Part shown: one piece after another, positions 27,695 to 37,195 of the stretch
Layout: every line of letters begins with the position of its first letter
Numbering within the stretch: position 1 is the first letter of the stretch
NCBI RefSeq assembly: GCF_002087335.1
Contig: NZ_MWVJ01000001.1
Span: forward strand, 124,001-188,000
DNA: 64,000 nucleotides
Direction of reading: 5' to 3'
Source: Pseudophaeobacter leonis
GTDB taxonomy: Bacteria > Pseudomonadota > Alphaproteobacteria > Rhodobacterales > Rhodobacteraceae
Position numbers and translations under genes: made by a program
Notes under the pieces: generated by a model
Told to the model about the DNA's origin: nothing
What the model saw: the letters and a program-made list of their open reading frames with translations, nothing else
Databases searched by the model: none

Positions 27695-28021
27695 TTAGTT
27701 CAGCTGATACTGCAGCGAATAGGCTGCACCATCGAACTGGTCAAACATCTCCGGCAGGTCCGGATGGCTGATTGGTTCGCCGGAATAGTCCGCAACCAGG
27801 TTCTGCTCCGAGACATAGGCCACGTAGTAGGTCTGGTCGTTTTCCGCCAGCAAATGATAAAAGGGCTGGTTCTTCACTGGTCGGCTGTCTTCAGGAATCG
27901 CCTCGTACCACTCATCCGAATTTGCGAACTTGGGATCAACATCAAAGACCACACCCCGAAAGGGGTGTTTGCGGTGGCGGACCACCTGTCCCAGATTATA
28001 TTTTGCGCGCGTTCTTAACAT
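27695..28021 (-). CDS. hspQ: Heat shock protein HspQ
   Basis: A 108-residue hemimethylated-DNA-binding/YccV-like protein. Signature parts: KYNLGQVVRHRKHPFRGVVFDVDP, EWYEAIP, QPFYHLLAENDQTYYVAYVSEQNL. In enterobacteria HspQ promotes degradation of mutant DnaA and acts as a Lon specificity factor. It is divergent from the AEC carrier gene and followed by element C. Confidence 0.9.
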   Translation of the reverse strand: MLRTRAKYNLGQVVRHRKHPFRGVVFDVDPKFANSDEWYEAIPEDSRPVKNQPFYHLLAENDQTYYVAYVSEQNLVADYSGEPISHPDLPEMFDQFDGAAYSLQYQLN

Positions 28022-28106
28022 TTTCAGACAGTCTCCGTGACTTGTTACTACCGCAGAACGCTGTCAAATGTCCAACTGTTGACACAAATTTTCGAGGAAA
28101 CAGTCT

Positions 28107-28994
28107 GTGAACCTGGCCGTAACAGTACTTGAGATCACTGCCCCCGTTTTCCTCCTCGCCGGTGTAGGGTTCACCTGGGTGAAACTTGGTTTTGAATATC
28201 GCATCCAGTTCGTCACGCGGCTGGCGATGACCCTGGCGGTTCCCGCTCTGATCTTCACAGCCCTGATGAAAACCGAGCTGGACAAGGGCACCCTGGGAGT
28301 CTTTGTTATTGCCGCCCTGCTGGGCCATGCGCTGCTGACCCTGATTGGCGCCCTGCTGATACGGGCCGGTCGCTTGAGCCGTCAAACCTATCTGGCGCCC
28401 TTCATTTTTGGCAATACCGGTAATCTTGGCATCCCTCTGGCCCTGTTTGCCTTTGGAGAGGCCGGGCTGGGATATGCCGTGGTTATGCTGGCGGTCTCTG
28501 CGGTGTTGTCCTTTACCCTTGGCCTTGCGCTGGTGCGGGCAAGGGGGGCGGCGCAAAGGCGCTGCGTGAGCCGAGGGTTTGGGCCACCCTGCTGGGCGCG
28601 CTGTTTTTGTGGCAGGACCTGGCAGACGCCACGGTTTCTGACCAACGCCCTCGATCTCATTGGCCAAATGGCCATCCCCATGATGCTGATAACCCTTGGC
28701 GTGGCCATTGCCCGGCTGACCCCCGGAAAGACCGGCCTGGCCGTAGTCTTTCCTTCGCCAAGCTCTGCGTCAGTGTCGCTATCGGCTGGGGGCTGGGGGC
28801 TGGCCTTTGGTCTTGATAAGACCGCCTTTGGGGTTCTGGTGCTGCAACTTGCCACGCCGGTTGCTGTCACCTCCTATCTTCTGGCCGAGAAATTCGGCGC
28901 CGACGCCGAGGCCGTGGCGGGCTTTGTGGTGGTGTCCACCCTGATGTCTATCGCGGCGCTGCCACTGCTGCTGTCGGTCTTGATCGATTTGTGA
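28107..28994 (+). CDS. AEC-family auxin-efflux-type carrier (two pairs of compensating indels)
   Basis: A 295-residue inner-membrane carrier with about eight to ten hydrophobic segments and the central FGNTGNLGIPLALFAFGE motif. Two internal stretches read in the wrong frame: from about 28543 (a G run one base short) to 28620 (extra G in CCTGGCAG), where the neighbouring frame spells ALREPRVWATLLGALFLWQD; and from about 28753 to 28800, where it spells FAKLCVSVAIGWGLGAG. Each pair cancels, so the open frame survives but about 25 and 16 residues are scrambled as written. Substrates of bacterial AEC carriers are mostly unknown. Confidence 0.8.
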   Translation: MNLAVTVLEITAPVFLLAGVGFTWVKLGFEYRIQFVTRLAMTLAVPALIFTALMKTELDKGTLGVFVIAALLGHALLTLIGALLIRAGRLSRQTYLAPFIFGNTGNLGIPLALFAFGEAGLGYAVVMLAVSAVLSFTLGLALVRARGAAQRRCVSRGFGPPCWARCFCGRTWQTPRFLTNALDLIGQMAIPMMLITLGVAIARLTPGKTGLAVVFPSPSSASVSLSAGGWGLAFGLDKTAFGVLVLQLATPVAVTSYLLAEKFGADAEAVAGFVVVSTLMSIAALPLLLSVLIDL

Positions 28995-29058
28995 TTTTCT
29001 CTTTTGCCGAAATTCGCTAGAATGCCAAAAAAAAAGATAACAAACTTAGGCAGAGGCA

Positions 29059-29646
29059 ATGAGCAGAATCATCGTCGCACTGACCCTCCTTCTGGTCGTT
29101 GCGTCCTGCGGTGGGGGCCCCAATACGCCACCGCGCAGTCTGGACAACGCGTGCAGTATCATCAAGGAGCGGCCCAAATACCTGAAGGCCTTTCGCGCCA
29201 CCGAGCGGCGCTGGGGCGTGCCCATGCATGTGCAGATGGCCACGATCCATCAGGAAAGCAAATTCCGCGGCAACGCCCGCACGCCGCATAAATACCTGTT
29301 GGGCGTGATCCCCATGGGGCGGCAATCCAGCGCCTATGGCTATGGTCAGGCTCTGGACGGAACCTGGGAAGACTACAAGCGCGAGACCGGTCGCCGCCGC
29401 GCCAAACGGGACCGTATCGAGGACGCCACGGATTTCATGGGCTGGTATATGAACACCAGTCTCGAAAAGAACGGCATTCCGCTCTATGACGCCCGCAACC
29501 AGTATCTGGCCTATCACGATGGGCATTCCGGATATGCCCGTGGCACTTACAAGTCAAAAACCTGGCTATTGCGGGTGGCCAGCAAGGTCGAGGCGCGCTC
29601 GCAAACATATCAGGCCCAGCTGGCAACCTGTCGTCGTGCACGCTGA
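29059..29646 (+). CDS. SLT-domain lipoprotein (lytic transglycosylase-like)
   Basis: A 195-residue protein with a lipoprotein signal peptide, LTLLLVVASC, where the Cys at about residue 17 would be lipidated. A transglycosylase SLT-like domain follows, with the catalytic glutamate in TIHQESKFRG and the aromatic AYGYGQALDGTW and HDGHSGYARG segments. It would cleave peptidoglycan glycan strands from an outer-membrane anchor. It is a single gene. Confidence 0.8.
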   Translation: MSRIIVALTLLLVVASCGGGPNTPPRSLDNACSIIKERPKYLKAFRATERRWGVPMHVQMATIHQESKFRGNARTPHKYLLGVIPMGRQSSAYGYGQALDGTWEDYKRETGRRRAKRDRIEDATDFMGWYMNTSLEKNGIPLYDARNQYLAYHDGHSGYARGTYKSKTWLLRVASKVEARSQTYQAQLATCRRAR

Positions 29647-29652
29647 CCGAGT

Positions 29653-29769
29653 GTTGACTGGGCGTTGACTGGGCGTTGACTGGGCGCACAGGTGCACAGA
29701 CAGGCGTGCAAATCGGCTGGTAAATCACACCTGGCGCCAGAGCTGGGCCAGAGCTGGGTCAGAGCTGCG
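29653..29769 (+). repeat. Two 11-bp tandem arrays of three units each
   Basis: GTTGACTGGGC is repeated three times at 29653-29685. CCAGAGCTGGG is repeated three times (the last unit diverged) at 29737-29769. Both units are 11 bp. They lie directly after the SLT lipoprotein stop in the 29647-29982 gap, which otherwise contains no gene I can support. Confidence 0.7.
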
Positions 29770-29982
29770 CCTGAAATTCACCCGAGATTGCCTGCCGCGC
29801 AGCAGTGCTCTTGGGCTATGTGATGCGCGTTTCCGGCTGGCCTGTGGTGCGCCAGGCCAGCAGGTGAGAGCGCCGGTTTTGCGAAGTTACATAGTATTCT
29901 AACTATTTTGTCGCAGAGATTTAAGCCGCAGACTTGCAGCGGATTCAGGATTTGTAAGGCTTTAAGCTGCAAGCCTTTTCGA

Positions 29983-30291
29983 ATGAAATTTTTAAGCCCA
30001 GATACCGCGTTCATTATGGCTTCGATCATGATGGTCATTTGTTCTCCTATTTTGTCGCTGCTCGTATTGCCGCGGCCGCAGGCAGGGGAGATCGCATTGG
30101 TTATCGCTGCTCCCTGGGGAGATGCTGCCGGTATTGCAGACAGGGCTAATGTTAGTGAAGTCGCCCCCGAGAGTGCCCCTCTGGGTGTTTTGGTGGCTCT
30201 GGATAGCCCGCAAAGTGTTGCCCGCCTCTATTCTCAGGGCGCCTGGTTGGTGATTGATGGAAAGGGAGTTTTAGAATTATGCGCAACATAA
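29983..30291 (+). CDS. Small membrane-anchored protein of unknown function
   Basis: About 102 residues: one N-terminal hydrophobic segment (about residues 8-28, including [17 protein letters not shown]), then a soluble part, [23 protein letters not shown], ending [15 protein letters not shown] do not recognise a named domain. The start is uncertain: in-frame ATGs at 29908, 29983, 30016 and 30028, none with a good ribosome site. Its stop overlaps the chemoreceptor start (TAATG at 30289-30293 if the receptor begins at 30291), which suggests translational coupling and a shared job. Confidence 0.5.
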   Translation: MKFLSPDTAFIMASIMMVICSPILSLLVLPRPQAGEIALVIAAPWGDAAGIADRANVSEVAPESAPLGVLVALDSPQSVARLYSQGAWLVIDGKGVLELCAT

Positions 30292-31864
30292 TGTCGAAGG
30301 CAGGAAAGCTGGGCAACGCCAATTCGGTGTTCTCGAATGAACGCAGTATTCAGCAAATTACCAGTTGGCTGCTGGTGCCGGGTCCTGGTCTGGCCGCCTA
30401 CTATCTGACGGGCAATGCAAACTGGTATGTCTTTGCCGGCCTTAGCGTTGTTCTGGGGGTTCTGGCGTATTTTTCCAAAGCGATGCCGCCATCGACCAGA
30501 GATTACCTGCTGAGCTTTTGCTTTGTCGCGCATTGTATCCTGCTAACGTCTTCGTTGAGCGGCCACGCCTGGCAGCTTGATGCGCATATGCTGTTCTTTG
30601 CCGTTCTTGCGATCGTGTCGACCCTGTCGAACCCAAAGGCGCTGATCTTTGCGACTGTTCTGGTTGCCTTGCATCACGTGTCCTTTAGCATTTTGTTGCC
30701 AAAACTGGTGTACCCAGGCGGCGATCTGGTCGCAAACCTGCAGCGGACCGTGATGCACGCGGTGATTGTCTTGCTGGAAGCGGGCGTTCTGCTGCTCAGC
30801 CTGCTCAAAAGCCTTGCCGCAGACACTGAACTCAAACGGCAGCAAACAGCGGCAAGTGCGCAGACCGCAGTTGCCGAAGCGGCACAGGCTGAGGCGACAC
30901 AGAGCCAGCGTGATGCCGACTTTGTGGTTACGACAGTTGGGACACATCTGACTGAAATGGCGCGTGGTCAACTCGACTGTGCAATCCATGAAGATTTCCC
31001 CGAGGCCTATGACGAGCTGCGCACGACGTTCAACACCACAGTAACCACGCTCAAAGAGACCATGGAGCAGGTTGTGGAGGCCAGCGAGAGTATCGCCAAT
31101 GGTGCCACAGAGATCAGTCAGGCCTCTGATGATCTTTCGCACCGGACAGAAAGCCAGGCGGCGACGCTGGAAGAGACAGCTGCGGCTCTGGAAGAAATGA
31201 CCGTCTCTGTGAAATCCGCAGCTGACGGGGCGCGCAATGTGGAAAGCACAATGGATGAGGCCCGTCTCGAAGCCGAAAACAGCGGCAAAATTGTCAGCAA
31301 CGCCGTGGCTGCGATGACGACGATTGAGGCGTCTTCAGACAAAATTGCCCAGATCATTGGGGTGATCGACGACATCGCCTTCCAGACAAACCTGCTGGCG
31401 TTGAATGCAGGCGTGGAAGCGGCGCGGGCCGGCGAGTCCGGCAAAGGCTTTGCGGTTGTGGCTTCCGAGGTCCGCGGGCTGGCGCAGCGATCGGCGGATG
31501 CGGCAACTGAGATCAAGACCTTGATCACAGAAAGCTCCCGGCAGGGGATCAGGGGGTCACCCTGGTTGGAGACGCCGGCAAATCCATCGACAGCATCGTC
31601 TTGCGGGTCAACCAGATCTCAAAGCTGATTTCGGACATTGCCAACGGCGCCAATGAGCAGTCGACCGGTCTGGGTGAAATTAACTCAGGGGTCAGCCAGT
31701 TGGATAGTGTGACGCAGCAGAATGCGGCCATGGTCGAACAGGCAACGGCGGCGGGTCATCTGCTGCATGCGGATGCCACCAAACTGTCGGCTCTGATGGC
31801 GCGCTTCGAGCTTGCGAAGCAGGCCGGGCAAGCCGGACAAGACAGTCTGACTGCAGCCGCCTGA
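30279..31864 (+). CDS. Methyl-accepting chemotaxis protein (one-base deletion near 31543)
   Basis: A 528-residue (repaired) receptor. The N-terminal ~190 residues are a bundle of about six hydrophobic segments without a periplasmic sensor loop. A HAMP domain follows (about 210-265; [24 protein letters not shown]) and then a signalling domain with the hairpin tip [24 protein letters not shown]. Near 31543 one base is missing in CAGGGGATC; the repaired frame gives [18 protein letters not shown] to the end. The start at 30279 follows GGAAAGGGAG; 30291 is an alternative coupled to the upstream stop. It sits directly upstream of coxC on the same strand, but a terminator separates them. Confidence 0.88.
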
Positions 31865-31890
31865 CATACAAAGGCGCAAAACAAACCTTA

Positions 31891-31924
31891 TGGGCACCCG
31901 GCATTTCAGCCTGGTGCCCATTTT
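31891..31924 (+). terminator. Rho-independent terminator after the chemoreceptor
   Basis: TGGGCACC (31891-31898) pairs perfectly with GGTGCCCA (31913-31920), followed by TTTT. It separates the chemoreceptor unit from the CO dehydrogenase cluster. Confidence 0.8.
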
Positions 31925-31925
31925 G

Positions 31926-32138
31926 CTATCTGCTGCCGGGCTGTTGTAGGGCGTTGCCCTTGTGCGGCTGATGTTCAGGCCTGACGCCAAAGTCAGGCAG
32001 AAACCTGTCAGGCAGGATCATGCTGTGCAAATCACAGTATTCCTGGTGGCCCGATTCCATTAGCTGCCCCTCTAACCACGAGTTTTGACGCGAGAAATCT
32101 CGCAACGCTTGCGCCAAATTCCACAAGTGAGTAGTCAT
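31926..32138 (-). CDS. Doubtful 70-residue open frame divergent from coxC
   Basis: A minus-strand frame MTTHLWNLAQALRDFSRQN... of 70 residues with mixed, protein-like composition, starting six bases from the coxC ATG. No ribosome site or family is recognised and it overlaps the region expected to hold the coxC promoter. I list it only because the 31925-32143 gap is otherwise unassigned; it may be non-coding. Confidence 0.2.
   Translation of the reverse strand: MTTHLWNLAQALRDFSRQNSWLEGQLMESGHQEYCDLHSMILPDRFLPDFGVRPEHQPHKGNALQQPGSR
32090..32103 (+). promoter_or_regulatory. 14-bp palindrome upstream of coxC
   Basis: GCGAGA-AA-TCTCGC is a perfect 6-bp-arm dyad ending 40 bases before the coxC start codon. 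It is a candidate operator in the region that should drive the cox cluster; the binding protein is unknown. Confidence 0.4.
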
Positions 32139-32143
32139 CGTGC

Positions 32144-33271
32144 ATGGAGATACTGGACTACTCTCATAACACATTGCTGGTTGTTGCCTCGCTTCTGGTT
32201 GCAACAATGGCTGGGTTTACCGGCTTCTCTTTGACCAAAGGTCTGTCAGAGCGCAGCGTTGCCCATCGCAAGATCCTGATCGCTCTGGCGGCAATTGCGC
32301 TGGGCGGCGGTATCTGGTCGATGCATTTTGTCGCCATGCTGGGCCTGCAGCTGCCTATCCTGTTTTACTATGATGCGGCCATCACCCTGGCCTCGGCTCT
32401 GATTGCCATTCTGGTGGTCGGAAGCGCCCTGCTGATTCTGCATTTTCGGCAACGATCCCGCGCGACGCTGGCGCTTGCGGGGATGATTGTTGGGCTGGGT
32501 GTGCTGGCCATGCACTATCTGGGCATGTCGGCAATGGAGCTGTGTCAGCCGCTCTATTCGCCAACGGGCGTTGCTCTGGCCGCGGTGTCGTCCTGTGTGC
32601 TGAACATCGCCGCGTTTTCCATCGCCTATGGCCAGCGCACGCAGCGCAATATTATTGTTGGAACCCTGTTTTTCGGCTGCGCTGTCTTTGCGGTTCATTT
32701 CATCGCCATCAGCGGAGCCGATTTTGTCGCCGTAGATGTTTTGAGCGAGGTTGGCCCTCTCATCAGCAATGAGGTCATGGCGATTGGCGTGGTCCTCAGC
32801 AGCTTTGTTCTGTGCGGCGCATTTTTGTTGACGGCGGTGACCTTTCTGGTGCCAACACAGCCACAGGCTGCTCAAGAAGCCGTGCCCGAGCCGGAGCCGC
32901 AGGCGCCGCGCCCTGCAGTAGAGCCGGTGGTCGCTGTTGCCTCAAAACAAATTCCCTACGAGCTTGAGGGGCGGACGTTTTTTCTCGATCCACAGGATGT
33001 GGCCGCGATCCGGGCAGAGGGGCACTATACGCATCTCTATACGGCCACGGACAAGCTGTTCTGCGCCTGGTCTATCACCGAGGCGGAAAAACGGCTGAGC
33101 GCGGGGGTCTTTATCAAAGCACACCGCAGCTATTTGATTAACCCGGCCTTTGTGACCGGATTCGAACGCCTCAAGGACAACGGGGTTTGCCACTTTGAGG
33201 TGGCCAGCCTGACCAAGGTTCCGGTCAGCCGATCCCGACTGCCTCTGATCCGTGAGGCACTGGGCGTCTGA
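32144..33271 (+). CDS. coxC: CoxC-like MHYT-LytTR membrane regulator
   Basis: A 375-residue protein: seven hydrophobic segments (about 8-250) carrying three MHYT-type motifs (MHFVAML, MHYLGMS, VHFIAIS), a Pro-rich linker (about 240-262), and a C-terminal LytTR DNA-binding domain (about 265-375; AIRAEGHYTHLYT, FIKAHRSYLINPAFV). MHYT domains are proposed to sense O2, CO or NO through copper. In Oligotropha carboxidovorans CoxC has this architecture and precedes coxMSL, exactly as here. It probably controls the downstream cluster; a direct repeat suited to LytTR starts seven bases after its stop (33278). Confidence 0.85.
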   Translation: MEILDYSHNTLLVVASLLVATMAGFTGFSLTKGLSERSVAHRKILIALAAIALGGGIWSMHFVAMLGLQLPILFYYDAAITLASALIAILVVGSALLILHFRQRSRATLALAGMIVGLGVLAMHYLGMSAMELCQPLYSPTGVALAAVSSCVLNIAAFSIAYGQRTQRNIIVGTLFFGCAVFAVHFIAISGADFVAVDVLSEVGPLISNEVMAIGVVLSSFVLCGAFLLTAVTFLVPTQPQAAQEAVPEPEPQAPRPAVEPVVAVASKQIPYELEGRTFFLDPQDVAAIRAEGHYTHLYTATDKLFCAWSITEAEKRLSAGVFIKAHRSYLINPAFVTGFERLKDNGVCHFEVASLTKVPVSRSRLPLIREALGV

Positions 33272-33277
33272 ACAAGG

Positions 33278-33310
33278 CGCATTCCGTGCAGCCTGTTTCG
33301 CATTTCGTGC
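33278..33310 (+). promoter_or_regulatory. CGCATTYCGTGC direct repeat with 21-bp period upstream of coxM
   Basis: CGCATTCCGTGC (33278-33289) and CGCATTTCGTGC (33299-33310) repeat at exactly 21 bp, two helical turns. LytTR domains are known to bind paired direct repeats with this spacing. The repeat lies between a LytTR-domain gene and coxM, 100 bases before the coxM start, and is followed by a TCAAT-N5-ATTGA dyad (33326-33340). Confidence 0.6.
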
Positions 33311-33409
33311 GCAAAGCTTCCATTTTCAATCAATAATTGATGCAACACTGCGCGGTCGCGACGCAGGCTCTTGCAAGCCAGAGGATTTGCACGTCAGGGA
33401 GGACCAGCA

Positions 33410-34264
33410 ATGATACCAGCGGCGTTCGATTATTATCGACCCAAAACCATGACCGAGGTCATTGCCATATTGCAGGAGCATGGAGATGATGCCCGTGTGA
33501 TGGCAGGCGGCCACAGTCTGATCCCCATGATGAAGCTTCGGATGGCCGAAGTTCCCCATCTCATTGACCTTCAGGATATCGCCGATTTGGCGGATATCGC
33601 GATCGAAGGGCAAAAGATTACGCTGGGCGCCATGGTGACACAGCACGCGCTGATCGACCACACAGGCCTCAGCTCTGCCGCACCAATCCTGCGTGAGGCG
33701 TCTTTGCAGATTGCTGATCCGCAGGTGCGCTACATGGGGACGATTGGCGGCAATGTCGCCAATGGCGATCCCGGCAACGATATGCCGGGCGTGATGCAAT
33801 GCCTGGATGCCCAGATCAATCTGGTTGGTCCCGATGGCAGTCGCAGTGTTGCGGCGCGCGACTACTATGAAGCGGCCTATATGACGGATCGCGAGGATGA
33901 CGAAGTTCTGACCTCGATCAGTTTCCAGGCCCCGACCGGCGGCTATGCCTATGAAAAGCAAAAGCGCAAAATTGGTGACTACGCTACGGCGGCCGCCGCT
34001 GTGCTGATTTCAAAATCAGACGGCAAAGTCGCCTCCGCCTCGATTGCCATGACCAACCTGAGCGACGTGCCAGTCTGGTCCGAAGAGGCAGGTGCTGCCC
34101 TGGTTGGGACAGCCTGTGATGCGGCGGCGCTCGAGGCTGCCGTAGCGGCAATGCTGGGCGATATTGACCCTGCAGAGGACAACCGCGGCCCGGTGGCGTT
34201 TAAGCGCCACGTGGCTGGCGTCATCCTGAAGCGCGCGATTTCACGCGCCTGGGACCGGGCATAG
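33410..34264 (+). CDS. coxM: CO dehydrogenase medium subunit (FAD)
   Basis: 284-residue flavoprotein subunit of aerobic carbon monoxide dehydrogenase. FAD-binding motifs are present: [15 protein letters not shown] and [16 protein letters not shown]. It passes electrons from the iron-sulfur subunit to the quinone pool. The start is ATG 33410 after AGGGAGG with good spacing; an upstream frame extension of 13 codons is not needed. It is 13 bases from coxS, in the classical M-S-L order. Confidence 0.93.
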   Translation: MIPAAFDYYRPKTMTEVIAILQEHGDDARVMAGGHSLIPMMKLRMAEVPHLIDLQDIADLADIAIEGQKITLGAMVTQHALIDHTGLSSAAPILREASLQIADPQVRYMGTIGGNVANGDPGNDMPGVMQCLDAQINLVGPDGSRSVAARDYYEAAYMTDREDDEVLTSISFQAPTGGYAYEKQKRKIGDYATAAAAVLISKSDGKVASASIAMTNLSDVPVWSEEAGAALVGTACDAAALEAAVAAMLGDIDPAEDNRGPVAFKRHVAGVILKRAISRAWDRA

Positions 34265-34277
34265 GGGAGCGAGAAAC

Positions 34278-34772
34278 ATGTCAGACAAAATGCATATCAA
34301 ACTGAAGGTCAACGGCGAAGACAAAGAGTTTCTGGCCGAACCCCGCGAGCTGCTGATCTTTGCGCTGCGCGAAAAACTGGACATCACCGGCCCGCATGTG
34401 GGCTGTGAGACCTCGCATTGCGGTGCCTGCACCGTGATCATCGACGGCAAATCGGTGAAATCCTGCACCATGTTTGTCGGTCAGGCCAACGGCTCCGAGA
34501 TCACCACGATTGAGGGCATTGGCGAGCCTGATGCACTGCACGTGCTGCAAGAGAGCTTTCGCGAGCACCACGGGCTGCAGTGCGGTTTCTGTACGCCGGG
34601 GATGATCACCCGCGCCACCAAGCTGCTGGAAGAAAACCCGACTCCGACCGAGGAAGAGGTACGCTTTGGCATGGCAGGCAATATCTGCCGCTGCACCGGC
34701 TATCAGAACATCGTGAAATCCATCCTCGCTGCAGCAAGTGAGTTGAATGCAGCCAAGGAGGCGGCACAATGA
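34278..34772 (+). CDS. coxS: CO dehydrogenase small subunit (2 x [2Fe-2S])
   Basis: 164-residue iron-sulfur subunit. A plant-ferredoxin-type cluster is bound by Cys43, 48, 51 and 63 ([21 protein letters not shown] region) and a second by Cys102, 105, 137 and 139 (CGFC and CRC). The length matches the Oligotropha subunit. Its stop overlaps the coxL ATG by four bases. Confidence 0.93.
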   Translation: MSDKMHIKLKVNGEDKEFLAEPRELLIFALREKLDITGPHVGCETSHCGACTVIIDGKSVKSCTMFVGQANGSEITTIEGIGEPDALHVLQESFREHHGLQCGFCTPGMITRATKLLEENPTPTEEEVRFGMAGNICRCTGYQNIVKSILAAASELNAAKEAAQ

Positions 34773-37188
34773 ACGACCTATCTCCAGATCGCGAAGAACG
34801 CTCCGCCAATCTCAAGGGCCTGGGCTGTTCGCGCAAACGTGTCGAAGACGCGCGCTTTACCCAGGGCAAGGGCAACTATGTCGATGACATCAAGCTGCCC
34901 GACATGCTGCACGGCGATTTTGTGCGCTCTCCCTACGCCCACGCACGAGTTGTCTCGATCAACAAAGAGGCCGCGCTGGCGCTGCCCGGTGTTGTTGCCG
35001 TTCTGACCGCAGAAGACCTTGCGCCGCTGAACCTGCACTGGATGCCCACTCTGGCGGGCGACAAACAGATGGTTCTGGCCGATGGCAAGGTGTTGTTTCA
35101 GGGCCAGGAAGTGGCCTTTGTGGTGGCCTCTGACCGCTATGTTGCGGCTGACGCGGTTGAGCTGATCGAGGTGGAATACGAAGAGCTGCCAGTGATCACC
35201 GATCCCTTTGAGGCGCTGAAATCCGATGTGGTCCTGCGCGAAGACCTGGAAGGTCAGACCGAGGGCGCCCACGGGCCGCGCAAGCACCACAATCATATTT
35301 TCACCTGGGAGCAGGGCGACGAGGAAGGCACCAACCAGGTGGTTGATAACGCCGATGTGGTTGCAACCGAGTCGATGTATTACCACCGCACCCACCCTTG
35401 CCCGCTGGAGACCTGCGGCTCTGTCGCCTCGATGGACAAGGTGAATGGCAAGCTGACGCTCTGGGGCACCTTTCAGGCGCCGCATGTGGTGCGCACCGTG
35501 GCCTCGCTGCTGTCGGGGATCGCAAGAGCACAACATCCGTGTGGTCTCGCCCGATATCGGCGGCGGCTTTGGCAATAAGGTTGGGGTTTATCCCGGCTAT
35601 GTCTGCTCGATCGTGGCCTCCATCGTGACCGGAAAGCCGGTCAAATGGGTCGAGGACCGGATGGAAAACCTGATGTCGACGGCCTTTGCCCGCGATTATC
35701 ACATGACCGGCAAGATCGCGGCCACCAAAGAGGGTAAAATCACTGGTCTGCATTGTCATGTGACGGCGGACCACGGTGGCTTTGACGCCTGTGCCGACCC
35801 GACCCAAATTTCCCGCTGGTTTCATGAACATCTGTACCGGATCCTATGACATCCCGGTGGCCTATCTGGCCGTCGATGGCGTCTATACCAACAAGGCTCC
35901 GGGGGGCGTGTCCTATCGCTGTTCCTTCCGCGTCACCGAGGCGGTGTATTTCATTGAGCGCATGATTGAGGTGCTGGCGATAGAGCTGAACATGGACGCA
36001 GCCGAGCTGCGCCGGATTAACTTTATCAAGAAAGAGCAGTTCCCCTACACAGCCGCGCTGGGCTGGGAATATGACAGCGGCGACTATCACACCGCCTGGG
36101 ACAAGGCGCTGAAGACAGTCGACTACGAAGGTTTGCGCGCTGAGCAGGCCGAACGGGTCGAGGCCTTTAAGCGCGGTGAAACCCGCAGCCTGATGGGGAT
36201 TGGTCTTAGCTTTTTCACCGAAATCGTCGGTGCCGGTCCGGTCAAGAACTGCGATATCCTTGGTATGGGTATGTTTGACAGCTGCGAGATCCGCATCCAC
36301 CCGACCGGGTCTGCGATTGCGCGTCTGGGCACCATCAGCCAGGGGCAGGGCCACGCGACAACCTTTGCGCAGATCCTCGCCAGTGAGATCGGCATCTCTG
36401 CTGACAGCATCACCATCGAGGAAGGCGACACCGATACGGCGCCTTACGGTCTTGGCACCTATGGCTCGCGCTCAACGCCGGTTGCAGGCGCTGCTACCGC
36501 GATGGCAGGGCGCAAGATCCGCGCCAAGGCACAGATGATCGCGGCCTATCTGCTTGAGGTGCACGACAACGACGTGGAGTTCGACATCGACCGCTTTGTG
36601 GTCAAGGGTGCGCCAGAGCGGTTCAAGACGATGAAAGAGATCGCCTATGCCGCCTATAATCAGGCCATTCCCGGGCTTGAGCCAGGTCTGGAGGCGGTCA
36701 GCTATTATGACCCGCCCAATATGACCTATCCCTTTGGCGCCTATGTCTGTGTGATGGATATCGACGTTGATACCGGGGTTCCGGAAATCCGCCGCTTTTA
36801 TGCGCTGGACGACTGCGGCACCCGCATCAACCCGATGATCATCGAAGGCCAGGTGCATGGCGGCCTGACCGAGGCGCTCGCCGTCGCGCTGGGCCAGGAG
36901 ATTGCCTATGATGATATGGGCAACGTCAAGACCGGCACGCTGATGGACTTCTTCCTGCCTACCGCCTGGGAGGTGCCAAACTACGAGACAGACTACACTG
37001 TCACCCCCAGCCCGCACCATCCAATTGGTGCCAAGGGGGTTGGCGAAAGCCCGCATGTGGGCGGTGTGCCGTGCTTCTCTAACGCTGTACAGGATGCCTT
37101 CCGCGCCTTTGGCCTGCGCCATACCAACATGCCCCATGACCATTGGCGCATCTGGCAAACCGCCAATAGCCTTGGCCTGCACGACTAA
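34769..37188 (+). CDS. coxL: CO dehydrogenase large subunit, form I (two one-base insertions)
   Basis: 805-residue (repaired) molybdenum-copper subunit. The diagnostic active-site loop reads [10 protein letters not shown], with the copper-ligand cysteine at about residue 384; CSFR marks form I, the true CO-oxidising type, as opposed to the GAGR of form II. Other molybdopterin motifs: [23 protein letters not shown], and [10 protein letters not shown] with the catalytic glutamate. Extra bases near 35523 (ATCGCAAGAG) and 35803 (GACCCAAAT) break the frame; removal gives ARDYHMTGK... [20 protein letters not shown]. The canonical form I loop starts AYxCSFR; here the Ala is Ser. The overlap with coxS supports coupled translation. 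Confidence 0.93.
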
Positions 37189-37195
37189 AGCGACC

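Noticed and set aside
33326-33340. An FNR/FixK box upstream of coxM (TCAAT-N5-ATTGA)
   Set aside because: The arms are in the wrong orientation and spacing for TTGAT-N4-ATCAA; kept only as a weak dyad.
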